A stretch of 64,000 nucleotides of DNA from Aliidiomarina maris. Its GTDB lineage: Bacteria > Pseudomonadota > Gammaproteobacteria > Enterobacterales > Alteromonadaceae. The DNA lies in the NCBI RefSeq assembly GCF_003987335.1, contig NZ_PIPK01000006.1, forward strand, positions 118,282 through 182,281, in the 5' to 3' direction. The notes below the pieces were generated by a model. It made no database searches. It was given only the letters and a program-made list of their open reading frames with translations, and was not told the origin of the DNA. Position numbers and translations under genes: made by a program. Positions within the stretch are counted from its first letter, which is position 1, and each line of letters begins with the position of its first letter. Below are positions 57,570 to 64,000 of the stretch, piece after piece.

Positions 57570-60500
57570 ATGGAAAACGTAAGTAGCACCCCGAAATTTC
57601 AGGAAGAATATGCGGCTAAACTGCCTGCAATGGCATTGTTAGCGAACTTGGGGTGGGAATTTTTGCCGCCAGCGGAAGCGCTATTGGTGCGTGGAAACAA
57701 GCAAGACCAAGTGGTATTGCGCCAAGTATTGCGTGAAGTTTTGGCCAAGCGCACATTTATGTATGCGGGTGAAAAACGCTCACTTTCCAATAACTCAATC
57801 GACACTATTATTTCGCAGCTTTGCTCACCTGCACTCAATGAGGGGCTGCGCCATGCCAACGAAAAAACTTATAACCATTTACTCTATGGTATGTCGGTTA
57901 CCGAGTTCGTTGACGGTAAACGTGTCAGCCCCACTATTCCGTTAATTGATTGGTATGATTTAGAGAACAACGTTTTTCAGTTTACCGAAGAATATTCGGT
58001 AACTCGCGCCAATGGCCTCGATTCGAGGCGTCCCGACTTAGTTTGTTTTGTGAATGGCTTGCCCTTGGTGGTGATTGAAGCCAAGCGGCCTGATGGCAAT
58101 GCTCAGAAAGGCCCGACCGTGACCGAAGGCATATCGCAGAGCTTACGCAACCAGCGCCCAGACGAAATTCCTCATTTGTTTGCCTATGCACAGCTGTTGC
58201 TGTCGATTAACGGCACAGACGGGCGCTACGGTACCGTGGAAACTCCGGAGAAGTTTTGGGCTGCCTGGACTGAAGAAGATATCAACGATACCCAAATGTT
58301 GGCGCTTAAAAATGCGAAACACACTGAATTACAAATAAACCAGCTGCTTGCTCACCGACACCCGCGAGATTTATCGTGGTATCAAAATCTCTTGGCAGGT
58401 GGCGACCTTATGTTGAGCGGCCAAGACCGCTTGCTGATTAGCTTGCTCTCTCGCGACCGATTGTTCGATATGGTGCGTTACTTCACTATTTTCGATAAGA
58501 GAATTGGCAAGATTGTTGGCCGTTATCAACAGGTATTCGGGATTAAACGCTTGATAGAGCGCATTCAAAAACGCAAGAAAAACGGTGGTCGTGAAGGCGG
58601 CGTGATTTGGCATACCACGGGTTCCGGAAAGTCTTTTACCATGGTCTTTTTATCTAAGACGCTCATTCTTCATGAGGAGCTCAAACAATGTCGGGTGATT
58701 GTAGTCACCGATCGCGTCGACTTGGAAAAACAGTTATCGGATACCTTTGCATCTGGCGGTGAAATTGCTAGTAAGAAAGACCGTGAGTCTGCCATGGCGA
58801 CCTCGGGCAAACGCTTAGCGCAGCAGATTGGTAAGGGCCAAGAACGCATTGTTTTTACGCTGATTCAAAAGTTTAATTCGGCAACCAAACTCAAAGATTG
58901 CTACAACCCAAGTGCCGATATTATTGTGCTGATTGACGAAGGCCATCGCAGCCAAGGTGGTGAAAATAGCATTCGCATGGAGCAAGCGCTTCCAAAAGCC
59001 GCGTTCGTTGCCTTTACCGGTACACCACTGCTAAAAAACGATAAGACCACTAATAAATTTGGCTCTATTGTGCATGCTTACACCATGCAGCGCGCAGTAG
59101 AGGATAAAACCGTTACCCCACTTCTGTATGAGGAGCGGATACCCGATTTAGACGTAAGTGAGCGTGCGATTGATGCATGGTTCGAGCGCATCACTGAAGG
59201 TTTAAGTGATGAGCAAAAAGCTGACCTCAAGAAGAAGTTCGCGAAACGTGGTCAAGTGTATGGTGCCGACGATCGCATTCGTTTGATTGCCTATGACATT
59301 GCCCACCATTTCGATAAAAACATTGGTGACACGTTAAAAGGCCAGCTTTGCTGCGACAGCAAAGCGTCCGCTATTAAGTACAAGCGTTATCTTGACGAAG
59401 TGAGCTTATTTGAGTCTGCGGTTGTAATGAGCTCTCCCGATACACGTGAGGGTAATACGGCTGTTGACGACGAAGCCATGCCTGAAGTCACCAAGTGGTG
59501 GAAAGAGACTGTGGGCGGTGGTGATGAGCAAACGTATACCCAGCACTTAATTGAGCGTTTCGCGCATGATCCCAAGCTAAAAATTATTATCGTTGTCGAC
59601 AAATTACTCACCGGATTTGATGAGCCACGTAATGCGGTGCTGTACATCGACAAACCTTTAAAAGGTCATAATCTGATTCAGGCCATTGCGCGGGTAAACC
59701 GGTTACATCCCGACAAGCAATTTGGGCTGTTAATTGACTATCGCGGTATTTTGGCCGAGCTCGATACGACCATTAAGGATTACCAAGACCTAGCGTCGCG
59801 CACGCAAGGCGGCTACGACATCAATGATATTGACGGTTTATATCAGCAGATGAGTACCGAATATAAAAGGTTACCGCAGCTCTATAAGGAGCTTTGGAGT
59901 ATTTTCGATGGTGTGAAGAATAAATCTGATATTGAAGCGCTCAAGCAGGTGCTCGTTCCTCGCATGGAAGAGCGCAAAGGAGAGTTTGTAGATGTAAACC
60001 TGAAAATCCGCGAGGATTTCTATGAGGCACTTACCAACTTCGCCAGCTGTTTAAAAGTAGCTTTGCAATCGAAAAGCTTTTTTGACGATACCAGTTTTAC
60101 TAATCAAGACCGTGCGACTTATAAAGAAGCGGTAAAGCAACTGTCAAGCCTTCGCCAAGTGGTGCAGCAAGATTCAGGAGAAAAAGTAAGTTACGACAAA
60201 TACGCAGCTGAAGTGAAAAAGCTCCTTGATAAACATGTAATGGGTGTAAGTGTGCGCGACGCTGACGGGGTTTATGAAGTCGGTAAAATGGGCCAAAACA
60301 CCAGCCCAGAAGAATGGAGCGAAGATAAAACGCGTAATGAAACAGACATTATTAAAACGCGCATTACCAAAACCATAGAGCAAGAGCTGCGCGACGATCC
60401 CTACGCACAAGAAGCGTTCTCCAAACTGTTACGTCAAGCTATTGAAGAAGCAGAAAAGCTGTTTGACCATCCATTAAAACAGTACATGCTGTTCCATGAG

Positions 60501-60857
60501 TTTGAAGCACAGGTGCAAGCCCGTCGCTTAGAGGATATGCCCGAGGTGTTTGCCACCAATAAACATGCACAAGGTTACTATGGCGTGTTTAAACAAAACC
60601 TACCTGAAGCATTTGCGTTGATGGATGAACAATCCCAGGGAAAATGGACTGGCCTTGCTTTTAAAGTGGATGAAATAGTGAGCCAATCGGTTTCTGAAAA
60701 CTCGATTAACCCACGAAACATTGAAGCCGATATTCGCAAACGCTTACTACCGCTGATTTTTGCCGAGTGCAAAAGTTTAGGGGGTGGTATTGATCAAGCA
60801 AAACGCATTGTGGAGTCGGTGGTTCAAATTGTTCGTGTGGGCCGGTTGGACGCATAG
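57570..60857 (+). CDS. hsdR: Type I restriction enzyme subunit HsdR
   Basis: 1095 residues. The N-terminal PD-(D/E)xK nuclease has RRPDLVCFVNGLPLVVIEAKRP (about 153-174). SF2 translocase motifs follow: Walker A WHTTGSGKSFTM (near 350), LIDEGHRSQ, FTGTPLL, and motif VI IQAIARVNRL. The C-terminal helical domain binds HsdM. It cleaves unmodified DNA after translocation and completes the RMS set. 9 bp after the Abi_2 stop. Confidence 0.96.
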   Translation: MENVSSTPKFQEEYAAKLPAMALLANLGWEFLPPAEALLVRGNKQDQVVLRQVLREVLAKRTFMYAGEKRSLSNNSIDTIISQLCSPALNEGLRHANEKTYNHLLYGMSVTEFVDGKRVSPTIPLIDWYDLENNVFQFTEEYSVTRANGLDSRRPDLVCFVNGLPLVVIEAKRPDGNAQKGPTVTEGISQSLRNQRPDEIPHLFAYAQLLLSINGTDGRYGTVETPEKFWAAWTEEDINDTQMLALKNAKHTELQINQLLAHRHPRDLSWYQNLLAGGDLMLSGQDRLLISLLSRDRLFDMVRYFTIFDKRIGKIVGRYQQVFGIKRLIERIQKRKKNGGREGGVIWHTTGSGKSFTMVFLSKTLILHEELKQCRVIVVTDRVDLEKQLSDTFASGGEIASKKDRESAMATSGKRLAQQIGKGQERIVFTLIQKFNSATKLKDCYNPSADIIVLIDEGHRSQGGENSIRMEQALPKAAFVAFTGTPLLKNDKTTNKFGSIVHAYTMQRAVEDKTVTPLLYEERIPDLDVSERAIDAWFERITEGLSDEQKADLKKKFAKRGQVYGADDRIRLIAYDIAHHFDKNIGDTLKGQLCCDSKASAIKYKRYLDEVSLFESAVVMSSPDTREGNTAVDDEAMPEVTKWWKETVGGGDEQTYTQHLIERFAHDPKLKIIIVVDKLLTGFDEPRNAVLYIDKPLKGHNLIQAIARVNRLHPDKQFGLLIDYRGILAELDTTIKDYQDLASRTQGGYDINDIDGLYQQMSTEYKRLPQLYKELWSIFDGVKNKSDIEALKQVLVPRMEERKGEFVDVNLKIREDFYEALTNFASCLKVALQSKSFFDDTSFTNQDRATYKEAVKQLSSLRQVVQQDSGEKVSYDKYAAEVKKLLDKHVMGVSVRDADGVYEVGKMGQNTSPEEWSEDKTRNETDIIKTRITKTIEQELRDDPYAQEAFSKLLRQAIEEAEKLFDHPLKQYMLFHEFEAQVQARRLEDMPEVFATNKHAQGYYGVFKQNLPEAFALMDEQSQGKWTGLAFKVDEIVSQSVSENSINPRNIEADIRKRLLPLIFAECKSLGGGIDQAKRIVESVVQIVRVGRLDA

Positions 60858-60859
60858 CA

Positions 60860-61594
60860 ATGAATGTTGCAGTTCAAGGCTTTCATTACGGGGACGAATG
60901 GATTCCCTTTAGCCGGCGAGACACTAAAAGTATAGCCAACAAAGTAACCATTAAGGTGAAACCAGACTGCACCGTGCATGTTTCGGCACCCGTGAGCGCT
61001 CCGGACAAAGACGTTTTAGCCGCCGTGCGTAAACGTGGGCGTTGGGTTTATCAACAGTTACGTGAGTTTCGTCAGCAACGAGAGCATTTGAACCCAAGGA
61101 AGTACGTGAGTGGTGCGAGCCACTATTACCTTGGTAAGCGATATATGTTGAAAGTTGAGCTGAATCCGAATGCGCCTCGCTCTGCGAAGCTGCTTCGGGG
61201 GTATATCCATGTCAGTATTCGAGAAAATCAACCAGAGCGCGTTAAGCTCGCATTAGAAAAGTTTTACAAAGCCCGTGCCAAAGATGTTTTTCAGAAACGT
61301 TTAGATGCCGTTTTGGAGCAAGCACTTTGGGTTGAAAACCGACCACCTATCCGAGTGCTCACAATGCAAACCCAATGGGGGAGTTGCTCACCGAAGGGGC
61401 GTATTACCCTAAACCCACTTTTAGTAAAAGCGCCGAGAGAATGTATCGACTACGTGATACTGCACGAGCTTTGCCATATTGCAGAACACAACCATAGTGA
61501 GCGCTTTTACCGGTTGATGAGCCAAGTGATGCCGAATTGGGAAAAGGTAAAGCTGCGGCTCGATCAGATGGCTGGGAGGGTTTTTAACAGTTGA
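60860..61594 (+). CDS. YgjP-like zinc metallopeptidase (DUF45)
   Basis: 244 residues. The zinc motif HELCHIAEHNHSERFYRLM is complete (HExxH plus downstream His). Upstream conserved segments are VRKRGRWVYQQLREF and TQWGSCSPKGRITLNP, family hallmarks. It begins 2 bp after hsdR and is coupled to it. YgjP-like peptidases are commonly found as the last gene of type I RM operons; the role there is not established. Confidence 0.9.
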   Translation: MNVAVQGFHYGDEWIPFSRRDTKSIANKVTIKVKPDCTVHVSAPVSAPDKDVLAAVRKRGRWVYQQLREFRQQREHLNPRKYVSGASHYYLGKRYMLKVELNPNAPRSAKLLRGYIHVSIRENQPERVKLALEKFYKARAKDVFQKRLDAVLEQALWVENRPPIRVLTMQTQWGSCSPKGRITLNPLLVKAPRECIDYVILHELCHIAEHNHSERFYRLMSQVMPNWEKVKLRLDQMAGRVFNS

Positions 61595-61616
61595 AGTACG
61601 GAAACGGAAAATATAG

Positions 61617-62423
61617 ATGAGCAACAGTGAAAGCACAAACACTCTCAAAACATTGATAGATCTAACCAAAGCAGTGCTAACGGTAGTGGTAGCCTCTTGT
61701 GTGGTAGTATTGCTTATATATGTCTATTTTGCGGTCAAACATGATTGGGCCCTGGCCCAAAAACCTGAACACTTAGCGCAATTTGGAAATTATCTTACTG
61801 GTACGGTAGGTATAGCGTTGGCATTTGCAACTTTATTTGTTCTCACGCTGTCGATGATTTTGCAAAAGCATGACAATACAAATGCTATACGAGCAAGCAC
61901 TCAAGCGTTTATTTTGAATGAGTTCCGTTCTGCTATCAAAGAGGTGAAAGATGACCTAGAGGCTCACAATAAGGCATTCTCAATCGAACAGTCAAAACTT
62001 CCGGGTAGTACCGATTCAATAACTGCAACAATGTACTATTGGGACTTATTTCATGGAGGTTTACGTGATAGTGCACCTGGAGAAAACCCGGAGCGCATTA
62101 TCGTCGTTGATACTAACTGGAATGATTTTTTCGATGTTAATGAACGCTTAGAGGAGTACAACCGAGAGAAGCTGTATAGATACGCTGTCAAGCTAGCAAA
62201 ATTAAGGTTGTTAATTGCTAGGTACTTAGAAAAAGGCGGTCTTTCAGACGTTTTCTTAGAAGAAGTTGTGGATGCACAGGCATCTATCAAATATCTTGAG
62301 AAACCGATTTCTATGGTGTGCAATATAAACGAGCCAAGTAAAGTGACCAGGGCTGTGAAAATGGTATATGAAGCTTCTGTTGAGTTAATTGCGGTGACGG
62401 AAAAGTGTTCACTTGATTCATGA
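61617..62423 (+). CDS. Two-TM membrane protein, possible defence effector
   Basis: 268 residues. Two transmembrane helices (AVLTVVVASCVVVLLIYVYFAV at 19-40; FGNYLTGTVGIALAFATLFVLTLSMIL at 56-82) precede a cytoplasmic helical domain of about 185 residues with no catalytic motif (AFILNEFRSAIKEVKDDLEAH, YYWDLFHGGL). This layout resembles two-TM effectors in abortive-infection systems such as the retron Ec48 effector; similarity is architectural only. It is the last gene before the left end and may be in the RM operon (22 bp after ygjP-like). Confidence 0.5.
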   Translation: MSNSESTNTLKTLIDLTKAVLTVVVASCVVVLLIYVYFAVKHDWALAQKPEHLAQFGNYLTGTVGIALAFATLFVLTLSMILQKHDNTNAIRASTQAFILNEFRSAIKEVKDDLEAHNKAFSIEQSKLPGSTDSITATMYYWDLFHGGLRDSAPGENPERIIVVDTNWNDFFDVNERLEEYNREKLYRYAVKLAKLRLLIARYLEKGGLSDVFLEEVVDAQASIKYLEKPISMVCNINEPSKVTRAVKMVYEASVELIAVTEKCSLDS

Positions 62424-62455
62424 GCATCTCGATTTTAACGCCAATACTTGATTTT

Positions 62456-62604
62456 GGTATGATACTTTATTACACGAACTTCGGCAGGTTTAGATTTGTG
62501 GCCAATATTGAGTATGATACTTTATTTTTTCAGTGCTAAATCTCGGTAACGAAAAATCAGCAACTTACAGAGCGCTGAGTATGAAGCTTTATTACTACGC
62601 CACA
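62456..62604. repeat. Left end of element 1 with three spaced TnsB boxes
   Basis: Inverted TnsB boxes GGTATGATACTTTATT (62456-62471), AGTATGATACTTTATT (62511-62526) and AGTATGAAGCTTTATT (62578-62593), followed by ACTACGCCACA. Three separated sites within about 150 bp are the Tn7 left-end pattern. Confidence 0.92.
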
Positions 62605-62609
62605 CGCAG

Positions 62610-62680
62610 TGTGGGTGGACATTAAAGATCTTTATAAACATTAAAGATGCTAAACTAACATTAAAGTTTAACATCTTTGT
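62610..62680. repeat. Right end of element 2
   Basis: Contains the terminal TGTGGG and three overlapping ACATTAAAG-type TnsB boxes at 19-20 bp period, ending near ACATCTTTGTGACC. The orientation, with overlapping boxes facing glmS, equals that of element 1. Confidence 0.8.
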
Positions 62681-62729
62681 GACCAAAATTCGTTCGATGG
62701 GATGTAAGGCACTAGCAAGTATTCAAGGC

Positions 62730-62758
62730 TTGTAATTGAGTGGAAAGTAGTTCATAAT
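62730..62758 (+). promoter_or_regulatory. Predicted promoter of the type III antitoxin RNA
   Basis: TTGTAA (62730-62735), a 17-bp spacer and CATAAT (62753-62758). The start point would be near 62765, six bases before the first RNA repeat. Confidence 0.65.
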
Positions 62759-62770
62759 TCAATCTGTAGC

Positions 62771-62865
62771 TTGTGGCGGTAGGAACATCCCCACGTTAAA
62801 AACCCAAATTCCTTGTTTGTTGTGGCGGTAGGAACATCCCCACGTTAAAAACCCAAATTCCTTGT
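62771..62865 (+). ncRNA. tenpI: Type III antitoxin RNA: two identical 46-bp repeats (TenpI-like)
   Basis: The 46-bp unit opening TTGTGGCGGTAGGAACATCC is present at 62771-62816 and again, identical, at 62820-62865, with 3 nt between (49-bp period). Each unit can form a short stem from GTGG and CCAC. A promoter precedes it, and a terminator and then a TenpN-like toxin gene follow. Tandem-repeat RNA, terminator, toxin is the layout of type III toxin-antitoxin loci (ToxIN, CptIN, TenpIN). The two-unit count is low but within what I recall for the class. Confidence 0.75.
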
Positions 62866-62878
62866 ATAAAGCTACCGA

Positions 62879-62905
62879 AACCCCAGTATTTATACTGGGG
62901 TTTTT
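62879..62905 (+). terminator. Attenuating terminator between antitoxin RNA and toxin
   Basis: CCCCAGTA (62881-62888) pairs perfectly with TACTGGGG (62893-62900) around TTTA, with A-rich and T5 flanks. In type III loci such a hairpin lets most transcripts stop after the antitoxin repeats and only a few reach the toxin. Confidence 0.9.
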
Positions 62906-62918
62906 GTATGGAGAAAAT

Positions 62919-63398
62919 ATGGAACTTCGAAAGCTATCAGGATCCTTTTACGCTGATAACGAAAAGGTTTTGCAGGCCTTGGACTTTGACATGCAGCTGA
63001 ATGCTTGGCGCGATGTTAAAGTCAGAGGGCATGGCATAGTTGAAATTTCGATTAATAAGCTAACGTTTGCAATTCCCGCCCGCTCATTTATTAAGCATAA
63101 CGCATCATTAATTCTTGAGGTCGATAGACAACGTAAAAACGTCAAGGGTATGGGTTTAGATTATTCGAAAGCGTTGTTAATTAAAGATAGAAAATATATC
63201 TCGGGTGAAGTATTTCTCCTAAAAAGTAAAGCAGCAGGAAAGAAGCTTGTAGGCTTGGAGGAGCATATCACCAAGCAGTTTAGCAAGTATGTGGAGCGAT
63301 ATATTTCAGCAGTGAAAGCTCGAGATGTGAACATCCTAAAGAGCTTTGAGTATAAATACACCACCCTAGTTAATTATCACGTGGAGCTTGGTCTTTAA
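62919..63398 (+). CDS. tenpN: TenpN-like type III toxin (endoribonuclease)
   Basis: 159 residues from the ATG at 62919, with GGAG 5 nt upstream; a longer frame would start within the terminator. The opening MELRKLSGSFYADNEKVL, then KVRGHGIVEISINKLTFAIP and ARSFIKHNAS, and the end YTTLVNYHVELGL match my memory of the TenpN branch of the ToxN/AbiQ-like toxins. These cut RNA and are held inactive in a complex with the repeat RNA. They act in phage abortive infection. Family call by motif memory. Confidence 0.72.
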   Translation: MELRKLSGSFYADNEKVLQALDFDMQLNAWRDVKVRGHGIVEISINKLTFAIPARSFIKHNASLILEVDRQRKNVKGMGLDYSKALLIKDRKYISGEVFLLKSKAAGKKLVGLEEHITKQFSKYVERYISAVKARDVNILKSFEYKYTTLVNYHVELGL

Positions 63399-63483
63399 GC
63401 CCATTAGGTTAATTAATCTAACACGCAGCTTGTAGCTGGTAACCAAAAATTTTCAGATAGGGTCTGAGTGCAAACCACGATAT

Positions 63484-63702
63484 CTAAGCTCTCACACCGT
63501 GAGCGGTTCTTAAGTTCTCAACCGTATCCACGAGCCGCTCAAAACATGCCTGACATAGATCGAAATGAAAATTTTCACCGTCTCGATCTGATCCATAGCC
63601 AAATGAAGCTTGAAGGACGCCAAACCCCTCGAAGTTATCGAACCGACATTCCGCACCAATTTCAGGAATATAATCGTCGGTAGCGTTCGCCGAGCACATC
63701 AA
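63484..63702 (-). CDS. Short conserved-looking protein, probably truncated
   Basis: 72 residues. The body ECRFDNFEGFGVLQASFGYG then DRDGENFHFDLCQACFERLV resembles a small zinc-ribbon-like family that normally has an N-terminal CxxC; only the C-terminal CxxC (LCQAC) is present here. The first residues overlap transposase debris, so the 5' part may be lost. Role unknown. Confidence 0.4.
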   Translation of the reverse strand: MMCSANATDDYIPEIGAECRFDNFEGFGVLQASFGYGSDRDGENFHFDLCQACFERLVDTVENLRTAHGVRA

Positions 63703-63890
63703 TAATTACCTGCTGCCGGGGCTGGAGGTTTACAACCAGCGGCGGCCCTTCTCCGACGGTCAGTTCGTGGAGCCCGCTGAAGCACAGAAATACCCAGCGA
63801 GCGGTCGGGTTCTGACACGGCTTTTTCTTCATATCCGGAAAGGTCTGATTATGGGCCTTGAGTCCGGTGCGGAGTAAGCGTTCATTTGAA
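63662..63890 (-). pseudogene. C-terminal remnant of an IS1634-like transposase
   Basis: The frame reads RLLRTGLKAHNQTFPDMKKK, then NPTARWVFLCFSGLHEL and VVNLQPRQQVIIDVLGERYR to a stop at 63662. NPTxRWVF...F.GIH followed by a C-terminal helix is the tail of IS1634/IS4-type transposases. Only about 75 residues remain and no start or catalytic part is present. Confidence 0.55.
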
Positions 63891-63921
63891 GGCGTTATTG
63901 ACGGCGCGCAGGCTTGCCGTA

Positions 63922-64000
63922 TTAGATTTCGCGGATGGAGCGCACTAAACCGGGAGGCAGCTTCCACTGTCGACCGTCTTCTGTGGCGATGACCACCGTT
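63922..64000 (-). CDS. C-terminal 25 residues of a gene running off the window
   Basis: A minus-strand frame open from the window edge gives VVIATEDGRQWKLPPGLVR and ends in SIREI at the TAA at 63922-63924. The residue pattern looks coding, but too little is visible to name it. It is about 30 bp from the transposase remnant. Confidence 0.3.
   Translation of the reverse strand, partial: TVVIATEDGRQWKLPPGLVRSIREI

Larger units (their letters stand above)
37406..62604 (+). mobile_element. Tn7-like transposon (element 1), complete, in attTn7
   Basis: The termini are TGTGGTGTAGTAATAAA at 37406 and, inverted, TGTGGCGTAGTAATAAA at 62604 (16 of 17 identical), flanked by CGCAG on both sides. The glmS-proximal end has three overlapping TnsB boxes at a 20-bp period (right-end style). 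The far end has three spaced boxes (left-end style). The element holds intact tnsABCDE read away from glmS, cargo between the right end and tnsA, and a large defence-like cargo after tnsE. An extra internal right end at 39629 shows a composite history. All key parts appear intact, so it may be mobile. Confidence 0.95.
62610..64000 (+). mobile_element. Start of a second, different Tn7-like element (element 2), runs off the window
   Basis: Directly after the CGCAG duplication comes TGTGGGTGGACATTAAAG, which matches Tn7's own terminus (TGTGGGCGGACAATAAAG) at 16 of 18 positions and differs from element 1. Three ACATTAAAG repeats follow (62619, 62638, 62658; spacing 19 and 20 bp), a right-end style array. 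It therefore sat in attTn7 before element 1 inserted between it and glmS. Transposition genes are not in the window. Confidence 0.8.

Noticed and set aside
62771..62865. Two identical 46-bp repeats as a CRISPR array
   Set aside because: Only 3 nt lie between the units, so there is no spacer, and no cas genes are near. The terminator and toxin gene downstream fit a type III antitoxin better.

Overview
The window looks like a gammaproteobacterial chromosome around its replication origin, probably a marine Alteromonadales and possibly an Idiomarina relative (low confidence, from gene order and protein style only). The evidence is the core order mioC - oriC - mnmG - rsmG - parA - parB - atpIBEFHAGDC - glmU - glmS, with a GATC-rich, DnaA-box-containing gap between mioC and mnmG. 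The core block runs from about 12.0 to 37.4 kb. Its left part holds envelope and housekeeping genes: a DUF2959 lipoprotein, a degenerate GGDEF/EAL protein, a DUF1439 lipoprotein, a NUDIX hydrolase, an AI-2E family permease, a patatin, a universal stress protein and a SulP transporter.

Positions 1 to about 11.7 kb are accessory DNA, mostly on the minus strand. A WYL-domain regulator, hsdM, hsdS and the start of a dinD-like gene form a type I restriction-modification operon, with a perfect 20-bp palindrome upstream. Next come genes typical of conjugative elements: a MobI-like protein, a serine resolvase, small membrane proteins, and a lipoprotein gene broken by an in-frame TGA. A primase-helicase of the TOTE conflict-system type and a HigBA toxin-antitoxin pair complete the region.

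Downstream of glmS is a stack of Tn7-like elements at attTn7. Element 1 (37406-62604) is complete: near-identical termini, a CGCAG target duplication on both sides, an insertion point 25 bp past the glmS stop, overlapping TnsB boxes at the right end, three spaced boxes at the left end, and intact tnsA, tnsB, tnsC, tnsD and tnsE. A second, shorter right end at 39629 shows that element 1 is a composite of two related transposons. Its cargo is defence-like: a PD-(D/E)xK-like protein with a J-domain protein, AbiH, a solitary Cas2/SinR-like protein, and a type I RM locus with two specificity subunits, a KAP NTPase, an Abi_2 (AbiF-like) HEPN protein preceded by a candidate noncoding RNA, a YgjP-like metallopeptidase and a two-TM protein.

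A second Tn7-like element with a different, more Tn7-like terminus begins at 62610, directly after the shared CGCAG, and runs off the window. Its first cargo is a type III toxin-antitoxin locus resembling TenpIN: a promoter, two identical 46-bp repeats, a terminator hairpin and the toxin gene. The window ends in transposase debris and truncated genes. No tRNA, rRNA or CRISPR array was seen.
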